A stretch of DNA of 64,000 bases from Bacteroidales bacterium UBA3843 (GTDB taxonomy: Bacteria; Bacteroidota; Bacteroidia; Bacteroidales; Paludibacteraceae). This document shows positions 40,810 to 48,150 of this stretch, piece after piece. The DNA is taken from NCBI GenBank assembly GCA_002392745.1, contig DGHR01000003.1, forward strand, positions 279,008 through 343,007. The letters are read 5' to 3'. The notes beneath the pieces were generated by a model, which saw only the letters and a program-made list of their open reading frames with translations, searched no databases and was not told the DNA's origin. How positions within the stretch are numbered: the first letter of the stretch is position 1; every line of letters begins with the position of its first letter. The translations under genes were made by a program, and so were the position numbers.

Positions 40810-41362
40810 AGATTACGACATACATATAATAAAAGCCGCCCGAAGGACGGCTTACACTCATTTATACACTATACACTATACACTAAACTGTAGCTCGCAG
40901 CGAGAGCATCCTCTCACCTCTAAACACTAAACTGTTTTTTTATGTTTATGTCTTTTTAGTGCTTTTAACTCGTTGGAGTGCGGAGAAAGCTCCTTTGGGG
41001 TCCCCGCAAATTTTAATTTGTGGGGAGAGCGAGCACATCCGAGTATTTACCGTTAAAACGGAGTTTTGACGCATATACGAGGATAGTGAGCGCGAGAAAG
41101 CTTGCTTACAAGTAGTTTTTAACAGCCAAGTACGCGAGGCGCATCGCGCCAAAAGCACTAAAAAGTGTCAAGTTAGGTTTTGGTTTCTATAAATATTTTC
41201 TTTATAATCGATTTATTTTCTCTATTTTTTTAAAAACAATAACCTATAACCTATAACCTATAACCTATAACCTTTAACCTTTACCAATAACCCTTTCTAT
41301 CTAAATCACAAATTCCGCTGCAAAGGTACGGGTTTGAGAGGGAAAAATCGAGAACTTTGTTC
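40810..41362. repeat. Intergenic repeat island 7 (hairpin, heptamers, B element, AT box, heptamers)
   Basis: No credible gene. A small stem AAGCCG/CGGCTT (40833-40853) after hipA, tatacac heptamers (40864-40885), a GCTCGC-type hairpin (about 40891-40907) with ctctaaac, family B copy 2 (40953-41164), AT box (about 41198-41235), cctataa heptamers (41238-41300), and a TACCTTTG box on the minus strand near 41321-41328 that points into the element. Confidence 0.8.
40953..41164. repeat. Family B hairpin element, copy 2
   Basis: Terminal inverted repeats TTTTTAGTGCTTTT (40953-40966) and AAAAGCACTAAAAA (41151-41164). Hairpins ACTC-gttg-GAGT (40968-40979) and GGCGC-atc-GCGCC (41138-41150). Compared with copy 1 the loops differ and the terminal stem has changed on both sides (A-T to T-A) so that pairing is kept. 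Confidence 0.9.
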
Positions 41363-41626
41363 CTATTCGTTCTTTGGGGACTTGCGTTTCAACATTTTGT
41401 TGATGGACCGGTGTTCGTAGCCCAGAATGTTCGCCGTATTCTCCGCCACATGCGGCCAGCCGCGACAGACCTGATAATCATAAAAGAGGTGAAAGACCTG
41501 GTCCTTCACCTCTTTTACATTAAACTCTACTCTACTGATGTTTTGCGGGTTTTCCGCGAGAATCTCTTCCATCCGGATACGGACGAACGCTACTGTCTCC
41601 GCACCGAGGTTAATGATTTGTTTCAT
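41363..41626 (-). CDS. Small helix-turn-helix-like protein, paralogue 2
   Basis: An 87-aa protein: MKQIINLGAETVAFVRIRME, ILAENPQNISRVEFNVKEVK, VAENTANILGYEHRSINKML. It parallels the 37972-38211 protein in length and motif order (LxENPxNI, then F-x-x-x-E-x-KD, then a C-terminal helix-turn-helix). A TATCTTTG box lies upstream at 41669-41676. Function unknown. Confidence 0.65.
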   Translation of the reverse strand: MKQIINLGAETVAFVRIRMEEILAENPQNISRVEFNVKEVKDQVFHLFYDYQVCRGWPHVAENTANILGYEHRSINKMLKRKSPKNE

Positions 41627-41759
41627 GATGATTTAGTTTTTTGCATTCCGGCAATATCGCCGTGATTACAAAGATACTAAATCATTAGTATAATGGAATA
41701 TAAATTTGTGTTATGCGCCGATGATATACAAATAAAAAGTCTAATCACTCATCTATAAA

Positions 41760-41785
41760 TAAAAAAAACGGGATTTAAGTCCCGT
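41760..41785 (-). terminator. Terminator of the toxin-antitoxin-chaperone operon
   Basis: On the minus strand ACGGGA-cttaaa-TCCCGT is followed by eight T. It lies 4 bp after the stop at 41789. Confidence 0.88.
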
Positions 41786-41788
41786 TCT

Positions 41789-42214
41789 TTATTGTTCCTT
41801 TTTCAACAACCGCAATAGCAATTCCGGATTGGCGTAAGGCAATATGACATCCTGATATGGAGTGTCCTTCAGACTCAGTGCCAGCATGCCACGCAGTCCG
41901 CCTATCACAGTATCAACGATAGCCGGCAGCACACCTCGTTTATCCACAATCTCGTCCGAGAACTCAAACACGGATTCGATATCTTCGAACTCGTATTTAT
42001 ACTCGACCGCGTATGTAACCAAGGGACGGTTTTGATAGAGATACAGAGACTTCAATTGCACCGACATCTCATTATCTCCACAACGGGCAATCTCCAACCC
42101 CAAACGCATCTCTATCTGAAAATCTTTGGGGATATCTTTCAGAATCTCTATCTTTTTCTCTATCTCGGATATCGATTCTATTCTCGCATATATTTGGTTA
42201 TCTGTTGATTTCAT
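41789..42214 (-). CDS. SecB-like chaperone of a toxin-antitoxin-chaperone module
   Basis: A 141-aa protein starting MKSTDNQIYARIESISEIEK. The order of strands (FQIEMRLGLEIARCGDNEMS; LVTYAVEYKYEFED) and the C-terminal IGGLRGMLALSLKDTPYQDV then ILPYANPELLLRLL follow the SecB fold, whose end usually reads R-x-x-I then P-x-x-LPP-x-N. It is the third gene after a RelE/HigB-like toxin and an XRE antitoxin, overlapping the antitoxin gene by 17 bp, as in HigBA-SecB modules where the chaperone folds and protects the antitoxin. Assignment is by pattern and context. Confidence 0.68.
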   Translation of the reverse strand: MKSTDNQIYARIESISEIEKKIEILKDIPKDFQIEMRLGLEIARCGDNEMSVQLKSLYLYQNRPLVTYAVEYKYEFEDIESVFEFSDEIVDKRGVLPAIVDTVIGGLRGMLALSLKDTPYQDVILPYANPELLLRLLKKEQ

Positions 42215-42578
42215 AGCAGTATGAAGATTGGTATTTTCGATTAGACTCTTTGGGATTGGCAGGCAGCGTTTCTCTTTCCATACGCGGCAGAGGGATAAAG
42301 ACATATGTCGGTTTTTGCGGTACTTCCAGTACATTCTCTCCCAAGACAGCGTTGATGTTCGCAATAGTCGGTGTCGTAAAATTATGGGTTCCGGATAGCC
42401 ATCTGCTTACTTCCGCCTCGGATTTTCCCATCAGTCTGGCAAAATCTTTCTGGGTCATTCCGCGTTCTTCCAGAATGTCGTAAATACGGTTTGCCACGCC
42501 TACGTTCAGGCGAATCAGTTCACGAGCTTGAGGTGTTACGAACTGATCATAACACTTCTTCATGAAATCTGTTTTCAT
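42198..42578 (-). CDS. XRE-family antitoxin (HigA-like)
   Basis: About 126 aa from the ATG at 42578 (MKTDFMKKCYDQFVTPQARE); an ATG at 42596 would overlap the toxin gene by 14 bp. The HTH reads ILEERGMTQKDFARLMGKSE then AEVSRWLSGTHNFTTPTIAN. A proline-rich tail (PQKPTYVFIPLPRMERETLP) could be the segment recognised by the chaperone. It should bind the toxin and repress the operon. Confidence 0.8.
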   Translation of the reverse strand: MKTDFMKKCYDQFVTPQARELIRLNVGVANRIYDILEERGMTQKDFARLMGKSEAEVSRWLSGTHNFTTPTIANINAVLGENVLEVPQKPTYVFIPLPRMERETLPANPKESNRKYQSSYCYEINR

Positions 42579-42582
42579 TGGT

Positions 42583-43074
42583 TTATTGGTTTTCATTAAT
42601 ATAGAATCTGATTTTCCCATCTATGGCAGGTTCGTCAGTGATTTCCGAACTTCCATCATGTATCTGAGCCAACAACTGTCGGTGAATTTTTTTAAGAGTC
42701 TCTACTTGCCCATTCAAAATCGGGTCCTCCTGATAAGTTCTTGTTTTCTTGCGGCCACCGCCGCCTAAAATAATTACACTCTCATTGATGCAGATACAAT
42801 ACAATCGCAGTTTAGACGTCTCTATGTTCGGAGGTATGGCGCGTATTTTCTCGCACATCTTGCTTTCGTATCGGAAATGCCGGTCGTGCGCCCCGTCCTC
42901 TTCTATCTTTTGGATACGGGCTAATATGATGGCCAAATCATTTTTGTATTGGGGATTAGAATAGGCACAAAGAAACTTCTCAAATTCATTTTGCTTCTCG
43001 CCATCGAATTTGGGTGAATATATAGCAACTGTAGTACCTTCATTTAGTTTCTCCAGAGTTAGAAACTTTTTCAT
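42583..43074 (-). CDS. RelE/HigB-like toxin
   Basis: A 163-aa protein. It has RHFRYESKMCEKIRAIPPNI, then ETSKLRLYCICINESVIILG and GGGRKKTRTYQEDPILN, matching the Bacteroidetes RelE/HigB superfamily pattern (R-x-x-x-E-x-K, L-R-L-Y-x-I, GGG-x-KKT). Such toxins cleave mRNA on or off the ribosome. It is the first gene of the module, with a promoter at 43092-43123. Confidence 0.7.
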   Translation of the reverse strand: MKKFLTLEKLNEGTTVAIYSPKFDGEKQNEFEKFLCAYSNPQYKNDLAIILARIQKIEEDGAHDRHFRYESKMCEKIRAIPPNIETSKLRLYCICINESVIILGGGGRKKTRTYQEDPILNGQVETLKKIHRQLLAQIHDGSSEITDEPAIDGKIRFYINENQ

Positions 43075-43091
43075 TTCTGAAAAATTTTGTG

Positions 43092-43123
43092 CAAAGATAC
43101 TACATTTTTTTCATTCCTGCAAA
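43092..43123 (-). promoter_or_regulatory. Promoter of the toxin-antitoxin-chaperone operon
   Basis: On the minus strand TTTG (43120-43123), 20 nt, TATCTTTG (43092-43099), 18 nt before the toxin ATG. Confidence 0.82.
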
Positions 43124-43298
43124 CTTTTCAGCCACAAAAATTACTTTTTATGCTAATTTTAGCGCATATCATCACTCTGCGCAATCAAGATGGGAATGTA
43201 AAAATATTAATTAATGCTGTTATTGAGCAGGAAAATTCTTATTATCCCACATGGCAATGACATATATCAAATATATATTTCTGTTTATTTTCTGTCTA

Positions 43299-44213
43299 TT
43301 ATTTTTCTTCGAAAATAATTGCATGCATCGTGTCCTGCAACCAATATGAGAATGCCTCCGACGCTTCGCGGGTGAGGTGCGTAGCATTGTACCACCCGTC
43401 GTCGGGTACCGGCCAATCGGAAGCATCAATACACAGCGCGCGGTCGCGGAGATGCGCGAGGAGGGTATCCATCGCCGTTACCTGCTCCGGCGGCAAAAGC
43501 TGACGGTATTCCTCTTGAGACGGCATAACGACCAGCACCAACCGGACTTCATGCGCCTCACAAAGCGAGGCGATGCTGTCTATATAGCCTGTTGTATGCG
43601 CAATAACCTGTTGGGAATGAGCGACATCAATCCTGTCATTGGCGACAAGCGCTGCGACATCTTTGTTCCACAACTCTGCTCCTTGCGCTGCTGCCGCAGC
43701 ATCATGCCCCAGCCGCTGCCCCAGCGAGTCGCAGCGCGTGACATCCCGCGAGAGTGCGTATTTGACAATCTTCTTCGTCAGCAGCTCCAAATTGAAGATT
43801 TCGAAACTATTCCTGTTGAGAGGCCATCGCGGATAGAGGTCCATGTAAATCGTATAATAGGTTCTGCGATGCGCCTCCGCGCCGTCTGCCAGCGTACCAT
43901 ATCCTACACCGAGGATTATAGTCCGGAGCGAATCCATCGAACCGATATAGCGTTCCAGCAGCCGATAGTCATCTTCCGGCGTCTGACTGCTGTTCGCCAG
44001 ATTGAACGCATTCGGGAACACGTTTGGAGAAAGGCCGTCATAGGCATAGGACGAACCCAAGATGAGTGTCCGTATCTGCGCATGGTGGCACTCCAAGTAA
44101 TCACGCTTGTAGGTATAGGAATTAGGGATAGACTCCGCTATCCATTCAAGGCTGCCGAATACTGCAATCAGCACCATAAGGAAGAGCAATATGTCTCTGA
44201 TGAACCGTTTCAT
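43299..44213 (-). CDS. SGNH-like membrane-anchored partner of the MBOAT acyltransferase
   Basis: A 304-aa protein with one N-terminal transmembrane helix (FIRDILLFLMVLIAVFGSLE). The extracytoplasmic domain carries TLILGSSYAYDGLSPNVFPN (block I serine) and DDGWYNATHLTREAS (D and H of the catalytic pair near the end). This is the AlgX/AlgJ/DltD-like companion that takes the acyl group from an MBOAT protein. The MBOAT gene is 3 bp upstream. It is the last gene of the polysaccharide cluster. Confidence 0.8.
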   Translation of the reverse strand: MKRFIRDILLFLMVLIAVFGSLEWIAESIPNSYTYKRDYLECHHAQIRTLILGSSYAYDGLSPNVFPNAFNLANSSQTPEDDYRLLERYIGSMDSLRTIILGVGYGTLADGAEAHRRTYYTIYMDLYPRWPLNRNSFEIFNLELLTKKIVKYALSRDVTRCDSLGQRLGHDAAAAAQGAELWNKDVAALVANDRIDVAHSQQVIAHTTGYIDSIASLCEAHEVRLVLVVMPSQEEYRQLLPPEQVTAMDTLLAHLRDRALCIDASDWPVPDDGWYNATHLTREASEAFSYWLQDTMHAIIFEEK

Positions 44214-44216
44214 GCG

Positions 44217-45641
44217 CTAAAACTGAAAATAGATAAACGCCTCTCCCTGATTGCCGCTCCATAGCATCATAGCTATCAGCGCGACATAGACAGTATATCG
44301 GAGCACTCTGCTACGCACAAAGTGCAGTTCCAGACCATGCGAGCGGTTGCGCTGAAGATACTCAATACCCATCATCAGGACAATAGCAATCGCTGTAAAT
44401 ACCAAGGAGCCCATTTTACCCCCATATGGTAAACTCCATAACGTATGGCTGCATATTTGGCGCAGGATATACCATGATTGGAGGATTGACTCGGAGCGAA
44501 AAAGAATCCATCCGAGAACTACAAACACAAAGGTACATACGATTTTCAGGATTGCTCTCTCATCTTCATTGTCTCCATTCTTTCTCCCTAACAGGATTAA
44601 TGGCACAAACAATAGCGCATGGTATACCCCCCATGCGATGTATGTCCAATTCGCGCCATGCCAAAGTCCGCATAGCAGAAAAACAACAAAGGTATTTCGC
44701 ATAGTAGTCCGTTTATTGACGCGAGAGCCGCCCAAAGGAATATAGACGTAATCGCGGAACCAAGTGGTAAGAGATATATGCCATCTGCGCCAAAACTCCG
44801 CTATATCACGAGAGAAATACGGGTTGTTGAAGTTTCGCATCAGTTTGATGCCAAAGAGTTTGGCCGTTCCGATGGCTATGTCACTATAACCGGAGAAATC
44901 ACCGTAGATTTGGAAGGCAAACAGGACTGCTGCCAACAGGAGTGTAGAGCCGGTTTGAGTGTCATATGTCGCCCATACTTGGTCAACGTAGGTTGCGCAG
45001 TTGTCGGCTACCACTATCTTCTTAAACAAGCCCCATAGAATTTGGCGCATTCCGTCCGTCGCTTGGTCGTACGAGAACGTGCGTTTCTGCAGGAACTGCG
45101 GCAAGAGGTTGGTGGCTCGTTCAATAGGTCCGGCGACTAACTGCGGAAAGAACGCAATAAACGCAAAGAAAGCAATGATGTCTTTGGTCGGTTCTATCTT
45201 TTGGCGATAGACATCTATGGAATACGAGAGGGCTTGGAAGGTATAGAACGAAATGCCGACAGGCAGAATGATCTTGAGCAACAGGCTTTCTGTGCTGATG
45301 CCGACCAACTGCCCGAACTCCGAGACAAAGAAATCGTAGTATTTGAATACCGCTAAGACACCGAGATTGAGAACTATATTAGCCACCATCCATGTCTTGG
45401 CTTTTGTCGGCGAGGATTTGCCGATAAGCAATCCGCTACCCCATGAGCAAAAGGATGTAAAAGCAATCAGCAGCAGAAAACGCCAGTCCCACCAGCCGTA
45501 GAAGATATAACTGGCAACAAGGACAAAGGCGTTCTGGAGCCTGAGTTTGAGTGTGTCATTTATGTGCGCGTAGCCGATTGCCCAGTAAATCAGAAATACA
45601 ATGGGCAGAAAGAACGCAAATTCGATGGAATTAAAGAGCAT
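44217..45641 (-). CDS. MBOAT-family O-acyltransferase (AlgI/DltB-like)
   Basis: A 474-aa inner-membrane protein: SIEFAFFLPIVFLIYWAIGY, FYTFQALSYSIDVYR, FPQLVAGPIERATNLLPQFL, FWRRWHISLTTWFRDYVYIP, and the catalytic histidine in FLLCGLWHGANWTYIAWG. It moves acyl groups across the membrane to acylate the polysaccharide, working with the SGNH protein encoded next. Confidence 0.93.
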   Translation of the reverse strand: MLFNSIEFAFFLPIVFLIYWAIGYAHINDTLKLRLQNAFVLVASYIFYGWWDWRFLLLIAFTSFCSWGSGLLIGKSSPTKAKTWMVANIVLNLGVLAVFKYYDFFVSEFGQLVGISTESLLLKIILPVGISFYTFQALSYSIDVYRQKIEPTKDIIAFFAFIAFFPQLVAGPIERATNLLPQFLQKRTFSYDQATDGMRQILWGLFKKIVVADNCATYVDQVWATYDTQTGSTLLLAAVLFAFQIYGDFSGYSDIAIGTAKLFGIKLMRNFNNPYFSRDIAEFWRRWHISLTTWFRDYVYIPLGGSRVNKRTTMRNTFVVFLLCGLWHGANWTYIAWGVYHALLFVPLILLGRKNGDNEDERAILKIVCTFVFVVLGWILFRSESILQSWYILRQICSHTLWSLPYGGKMGSLVFTAIAIVLMMGIEYLQRNRSHGLELHFVRSRVLRYTVYVALIAMMLWSGNQGEAFIYFQF

Positions 45642-45646
45642 AATAC

Positions 45647-45757
45647 CTACATATTCTCATACAGATTGGTAATCCGCTTGGCGATTCTGCTCCAACAATC
45701 AGCAATCTTTCGCTGCAAGAGTTCATAGATAGTATCGTGTTTAGAGTTTTCCTCTAC
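45647..45757 (-). pseudogene. 3' remnant of a glycosyltransferase gene
   Basis: The frame ending at the TAG 45647-45649 reads HDTIYELLQRKIADCWSRIA then KRITNLYENM. This looks like the last helices of a glycosyltransferase with its stop intact and no matching 5' part. It overlaps the end of the upstream glycosyltransferase gene by a few bases. It may record an exchange of one transferase gene for another. Confidence 0.5.
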
Positions 45758-46485
45758 CCTCTCAGTTTACGTTTCAGCTGTACTATTTTATCCGTCAATC
45801 TACGGCCAAGGATATGAGTAATAATCCACTCTTTTACCAACTGTCCGCGAGTCTTCTCCACCCAACTACCGGCAAAATGATGAATGCAGTAAGTATTTTT
45901 CGTCAGTTTCAGTATACGCGTACTGGTTAACGGACAGAAATAATCGACGGGAAAAACATGCATGTCATTCTTATAGACCTGATATTTCCCATTAATGACA
46001 AACCCACCGGCAACCATGATATCTGCAATAGGTTTTGTGTTTGGTGTCAAATCCAGCGAACCATCGGGATTGACAAAATGCTTCCCATCATAATACGCCA
46101 GTTGCTCACGCACCCATACTCCATGCGGCGCAGATGCCATCAGTCCGGTAACCGGTGCATTGACCATACTGGCTTCATATCCAGTAAATGCCGGCAGTTC
46201 CATCAGTTCGCCAAGCGGACGCAGAATCTCCACGTCCGTATCCATATACACGCCGCCGAATTTCTCTAATGCCCATAAGCGGACTACGTCCGTCACAAAG
46301 GCAAACTTGCGGTTGTCATACGCCTCACGGGCATACGGATACATATCAAGGTCGAAGGTGTCCTCGTTCCAGAGTCTTAATTCGTACTCGGGCAAGTATT
46401 TCCGCCAGCTCTCTATACATTTCAATGCCAGTTCCGGCATCGGTTTTCCTCCAAACCAGCAATAATGAATTATTTTAGGAATCAT
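45754..46485 (-). CDS. Glycosyltransferase with DXD motif (capsular polysaccharide synthesis, GT32-like)
   Basis: A 243-aa protein starting MIPKIIHYCWFGGKPMPELA, then WRKYLPEYELRLWNEDTFDL, FAFVTDVVRLWALEKFGGVY and the metal-binding MDTDVEIL. This is the Gly_transf_sug/GT32 pattern. It adds one sugar to the repeating unit; acceptor unknown. The ATG at 46485 is preferred over a TTG at 46497, which lies in heptamer sequence. Confidence 0.87.
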   Translation of the reverse strand: MIPKIIHYCWFGGKPMPELALKCIESWRKYLPEYELRLWNEDTFDLDMYPYAREAYDNRKFAFVTDVVRLWALEKFGGVYMDTDVEILRPLGELMELPAFTGYEASMVNAPVTGLMASAPHGVWVREQLAYYDGKHFVNPDGSLDLTPNTKPIADIMVAGGFVINGKYQVYKNDMHVFPVDYFCPLTSTRILKLTKNTYCIHHFAGSWVEKTRGQLVKEWIITHILGRRLTDKIVQLKRKLRG

Positions 46486-46496
46486 GGTGCTTCGCA

Positions 46497-46521
46497 ATGT
46501 TTTATGTTTTATGTATTATGT
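46497..46521. repeat. Heptamer array ttttatg downstream of four-helix-bundle gene 2
   Basis: Units ttttatg, ttttatg, tattatg. On the minus strand they supply the last residues HNT and the stop of the four-helix-bundle gene. Confidence 0.8.
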
Positions 46522-46874
46522 TTTCGTTTCAGAGAAAGGATTATTGAGGTTATGATGCGGATTAATTCCTCCGCATCTGCGATTAAACTTCCGTATAATT
46601 GGTCATCAATATAACCACACCGGGAAATCACCTTTAACCAATAGATTGTTTCGTTTGCTTCCTTCTGAGCAATGCCCAATTTATGAATATAATCCGATTC
46701 ACTCTCCGCAAATACAGCCTCACTATAGTTCGCGCCTATTGAACTCGCGCATCGATCTACTTGGTCTGCCTTATTATATTCGCGGTGCTTATTATTAAGA
46801 TCCTTGCGTAAGGCATCTACCCGAACTGCAAAATCTATACACTTCTTCTGTATTTCTTGCTGCTTTTCATTCAT
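46509..46874 (-). CDS. Four-helix-bundle protein, second copy
   Basis: A 121-aa protein of the same family as 38851-39225 but another subgroup: KKCIDFAVRVDALRKDLNNK, QVDRCASSIGANYSEAVFAE, SDYIHKLGIAQKEANETIYW, LKVISRCGYIDD. It lies between a GT32-like gene and wecB in the polysaccharide operon, on the same strand, and has heptamer arrays on both sides. Its role in the cluster is unknown; the family occurs often in Bacteroidetes genomes in varied contexts. Confidence 0.85.
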   Translation of the reverse strand: MNEKQQEIQKKCIDFAVRVDALRKDLNNKHREYNKADQVDRCASSIGANYSEAVFAESESDYIHKLGIAQKEANETIYWLKVISRCGYIDDQLYGSLIADAEELIRIITSIILSLKRKHNT

Positions 46875-46967
46875 ACATCACACTTCCTTCATTATACATA
46901 ATACATCATACATAATACATCATTCATAATACATAATACATCATACATAATACATCATACATTGGCT
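46872..46967. repeat. Heptamer array atacata/atacatc upstream of four-helix-bundle gene 2
   Basis: About eleven tandem 7-bp units, from the start of the four-helix-bundle gene almost to the wecB stop at 46955; the last units encode the ANV end of WecB. Confidence 0.93.
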
Positions 46968-48130
46968 AAGTAGTCGCAAATACGACTACAAGCCATCCCA
47001 TCCCCATACGGATTAACTGCTTGGCTCATTTTCTGATAAGCCTCAACATTATCCAGCAAGGTGCTTACCTCCTCTACTATCTTATCATAGTTGGTTCCTA
47101 CCAAGTGAACCGTTCCTGCCTCAAGAGCCTCCGGACGTTCGGTAGTATCACGCATAACAAGTACCGGTTTCCCTAATCCCGGAGCTTCTTCTTGGATGCC
47201 TCCGGAATCGGTAAGAACGATGGTCGATTTCTCCATCAAAAAGACGAATGAGAGATATTCCAATGGATCTATTAGGAATAGATTGTGTATGGTGTATGGT
47301 GTATGGTGTACAGGTTCTATTTCTCCAAACACCTCGTGTATGGGTTTGCGGACATTGGGATTAAGGTGCATGGGATAGACAAAATCGACATCGGGATACT
47401 TGGCTGCCAAATCACGGATTGCCGTACACATGGATATGAATCCATCGCCAAAGTTCTCCCGTCTATGACCGGTAATCAGCACCAATTGACGCGAACCATC
47501 CAAACGTTTCGTATCATACCCGGACTGCAATAATGATTCGCATAATTGCTGTTGTAACATATCGTCATTCTTAATTTTATCCACCACCATATACAGCGCA
47601 TCTATCACCGTATTGCCGGTGACGATAATCTGGTTTTCAGCCACATTCTCGTGCAAGAGGTTCTGCTTCGCAAGCGGTGTGGGTGCAAAATGATAAGTCG
47701 CGATACGCCCCGTCAATTGCCGGTTCATCTCTTCCGGCCATGGACTGTAGATATTATGCGTCCGAAGTCCGGCCTCCACATGTCCAACAGGTATCTGCTG
47801 GTAGAACGCTGCGAGAGCCGCAGCCGTAGAGGTTGTTGTATCGCCATGAACAAGAACCACATCCGGTTGCTCCTCCTTGAGCACATCACGCATACCAACC
47901 AGAACACGACTCGTTACATCATAGAGGTCCTGATTCGCTTGCATAATATTGAGGTCGTAATCCGGAGTGATACCAAAGATATGCAACACCTGATCCAACA
48001 TCTGCCGATGCTGACCGGTCACGGCAACTACAGTACGAAACTTATCCGGCTGCGCTTGCAGCATCTTCACCAGTGGAGCCATCTTTATCGCCTCCGGCCG
48101 CGTGCCAAAAACTATAAGTATTGTTTTCAT
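46955..48130 (-). CDS. wecB: UDP-N-acetylglucosamine 2-epimerase (non-hydrolysing)
   Basis: WecB interconverts UDP-GlcNAc and UDP-ManNAc. The 391-aa protein starts MKTILIVFGTRPEAIKMAPL and has VTGQHRQMLDQVL, VHGDTTTSTAAALAAFY, HVEAGLRT, GHRRENFGDGF, PMHLNPNVRKPI, LTDSGGIQEEAPGLGKPVLV and RDTTERPEA. Between GEIEP and LFLIDP there are about ten extra residues (VHHTPYTIHN) compared with E. coli WecB; they are encoded by the 7-mer acaccat repeated at 47284-47311. The enzyme is otherwise normal in length and motifs. Confidence 0.95.
   Translation of the reverse strand: MKTILIVFGTRPEAIKMAPLVKMLQAQPDKFRTVVAVTGQHRQMLDQVLHIFGITPDYDLNIMQANQDLYDVTSRVLVGMRDVLKEEQPDVVLVHGDTTTSTAAALAAFYQQIPVGHVEAGLRTHNIYSPWPEEMNRQLTGRIATYHFAPTPLAKQNLLHENVAENQIIVTGNTVIDALYMVVDKIKNDDMLQQQLCESLLQSGYDTKRLDGSRQLVLITGHRRENFGDGFISMCTAIRDLAAKYPDVDFVYPMHLNPNVRKPIHEVFGEIEPVHHTPYTIHNLFLIDPLEYLSFVFLMEKSTIVLTDSGGIQEEAPGLGKPVLVMRDTTERPEALEAGTVHLVGTNYDKIVEEVSTLLDNVEAYQKMSQAVNPYGDGMACSRICDYLANV
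47284..47311. repeat. Heptamer array inside wecB
   Basis: Plus-strand tgtatgg repeated three times and then changed to tgtacag. On the coding strand (acaccat) it contains no stop in any frame, unlike the intergenic arrays. Confidence 0.9.
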
Positions 48131-48150
48131 TTTATTCCTGACTTTAGGAA

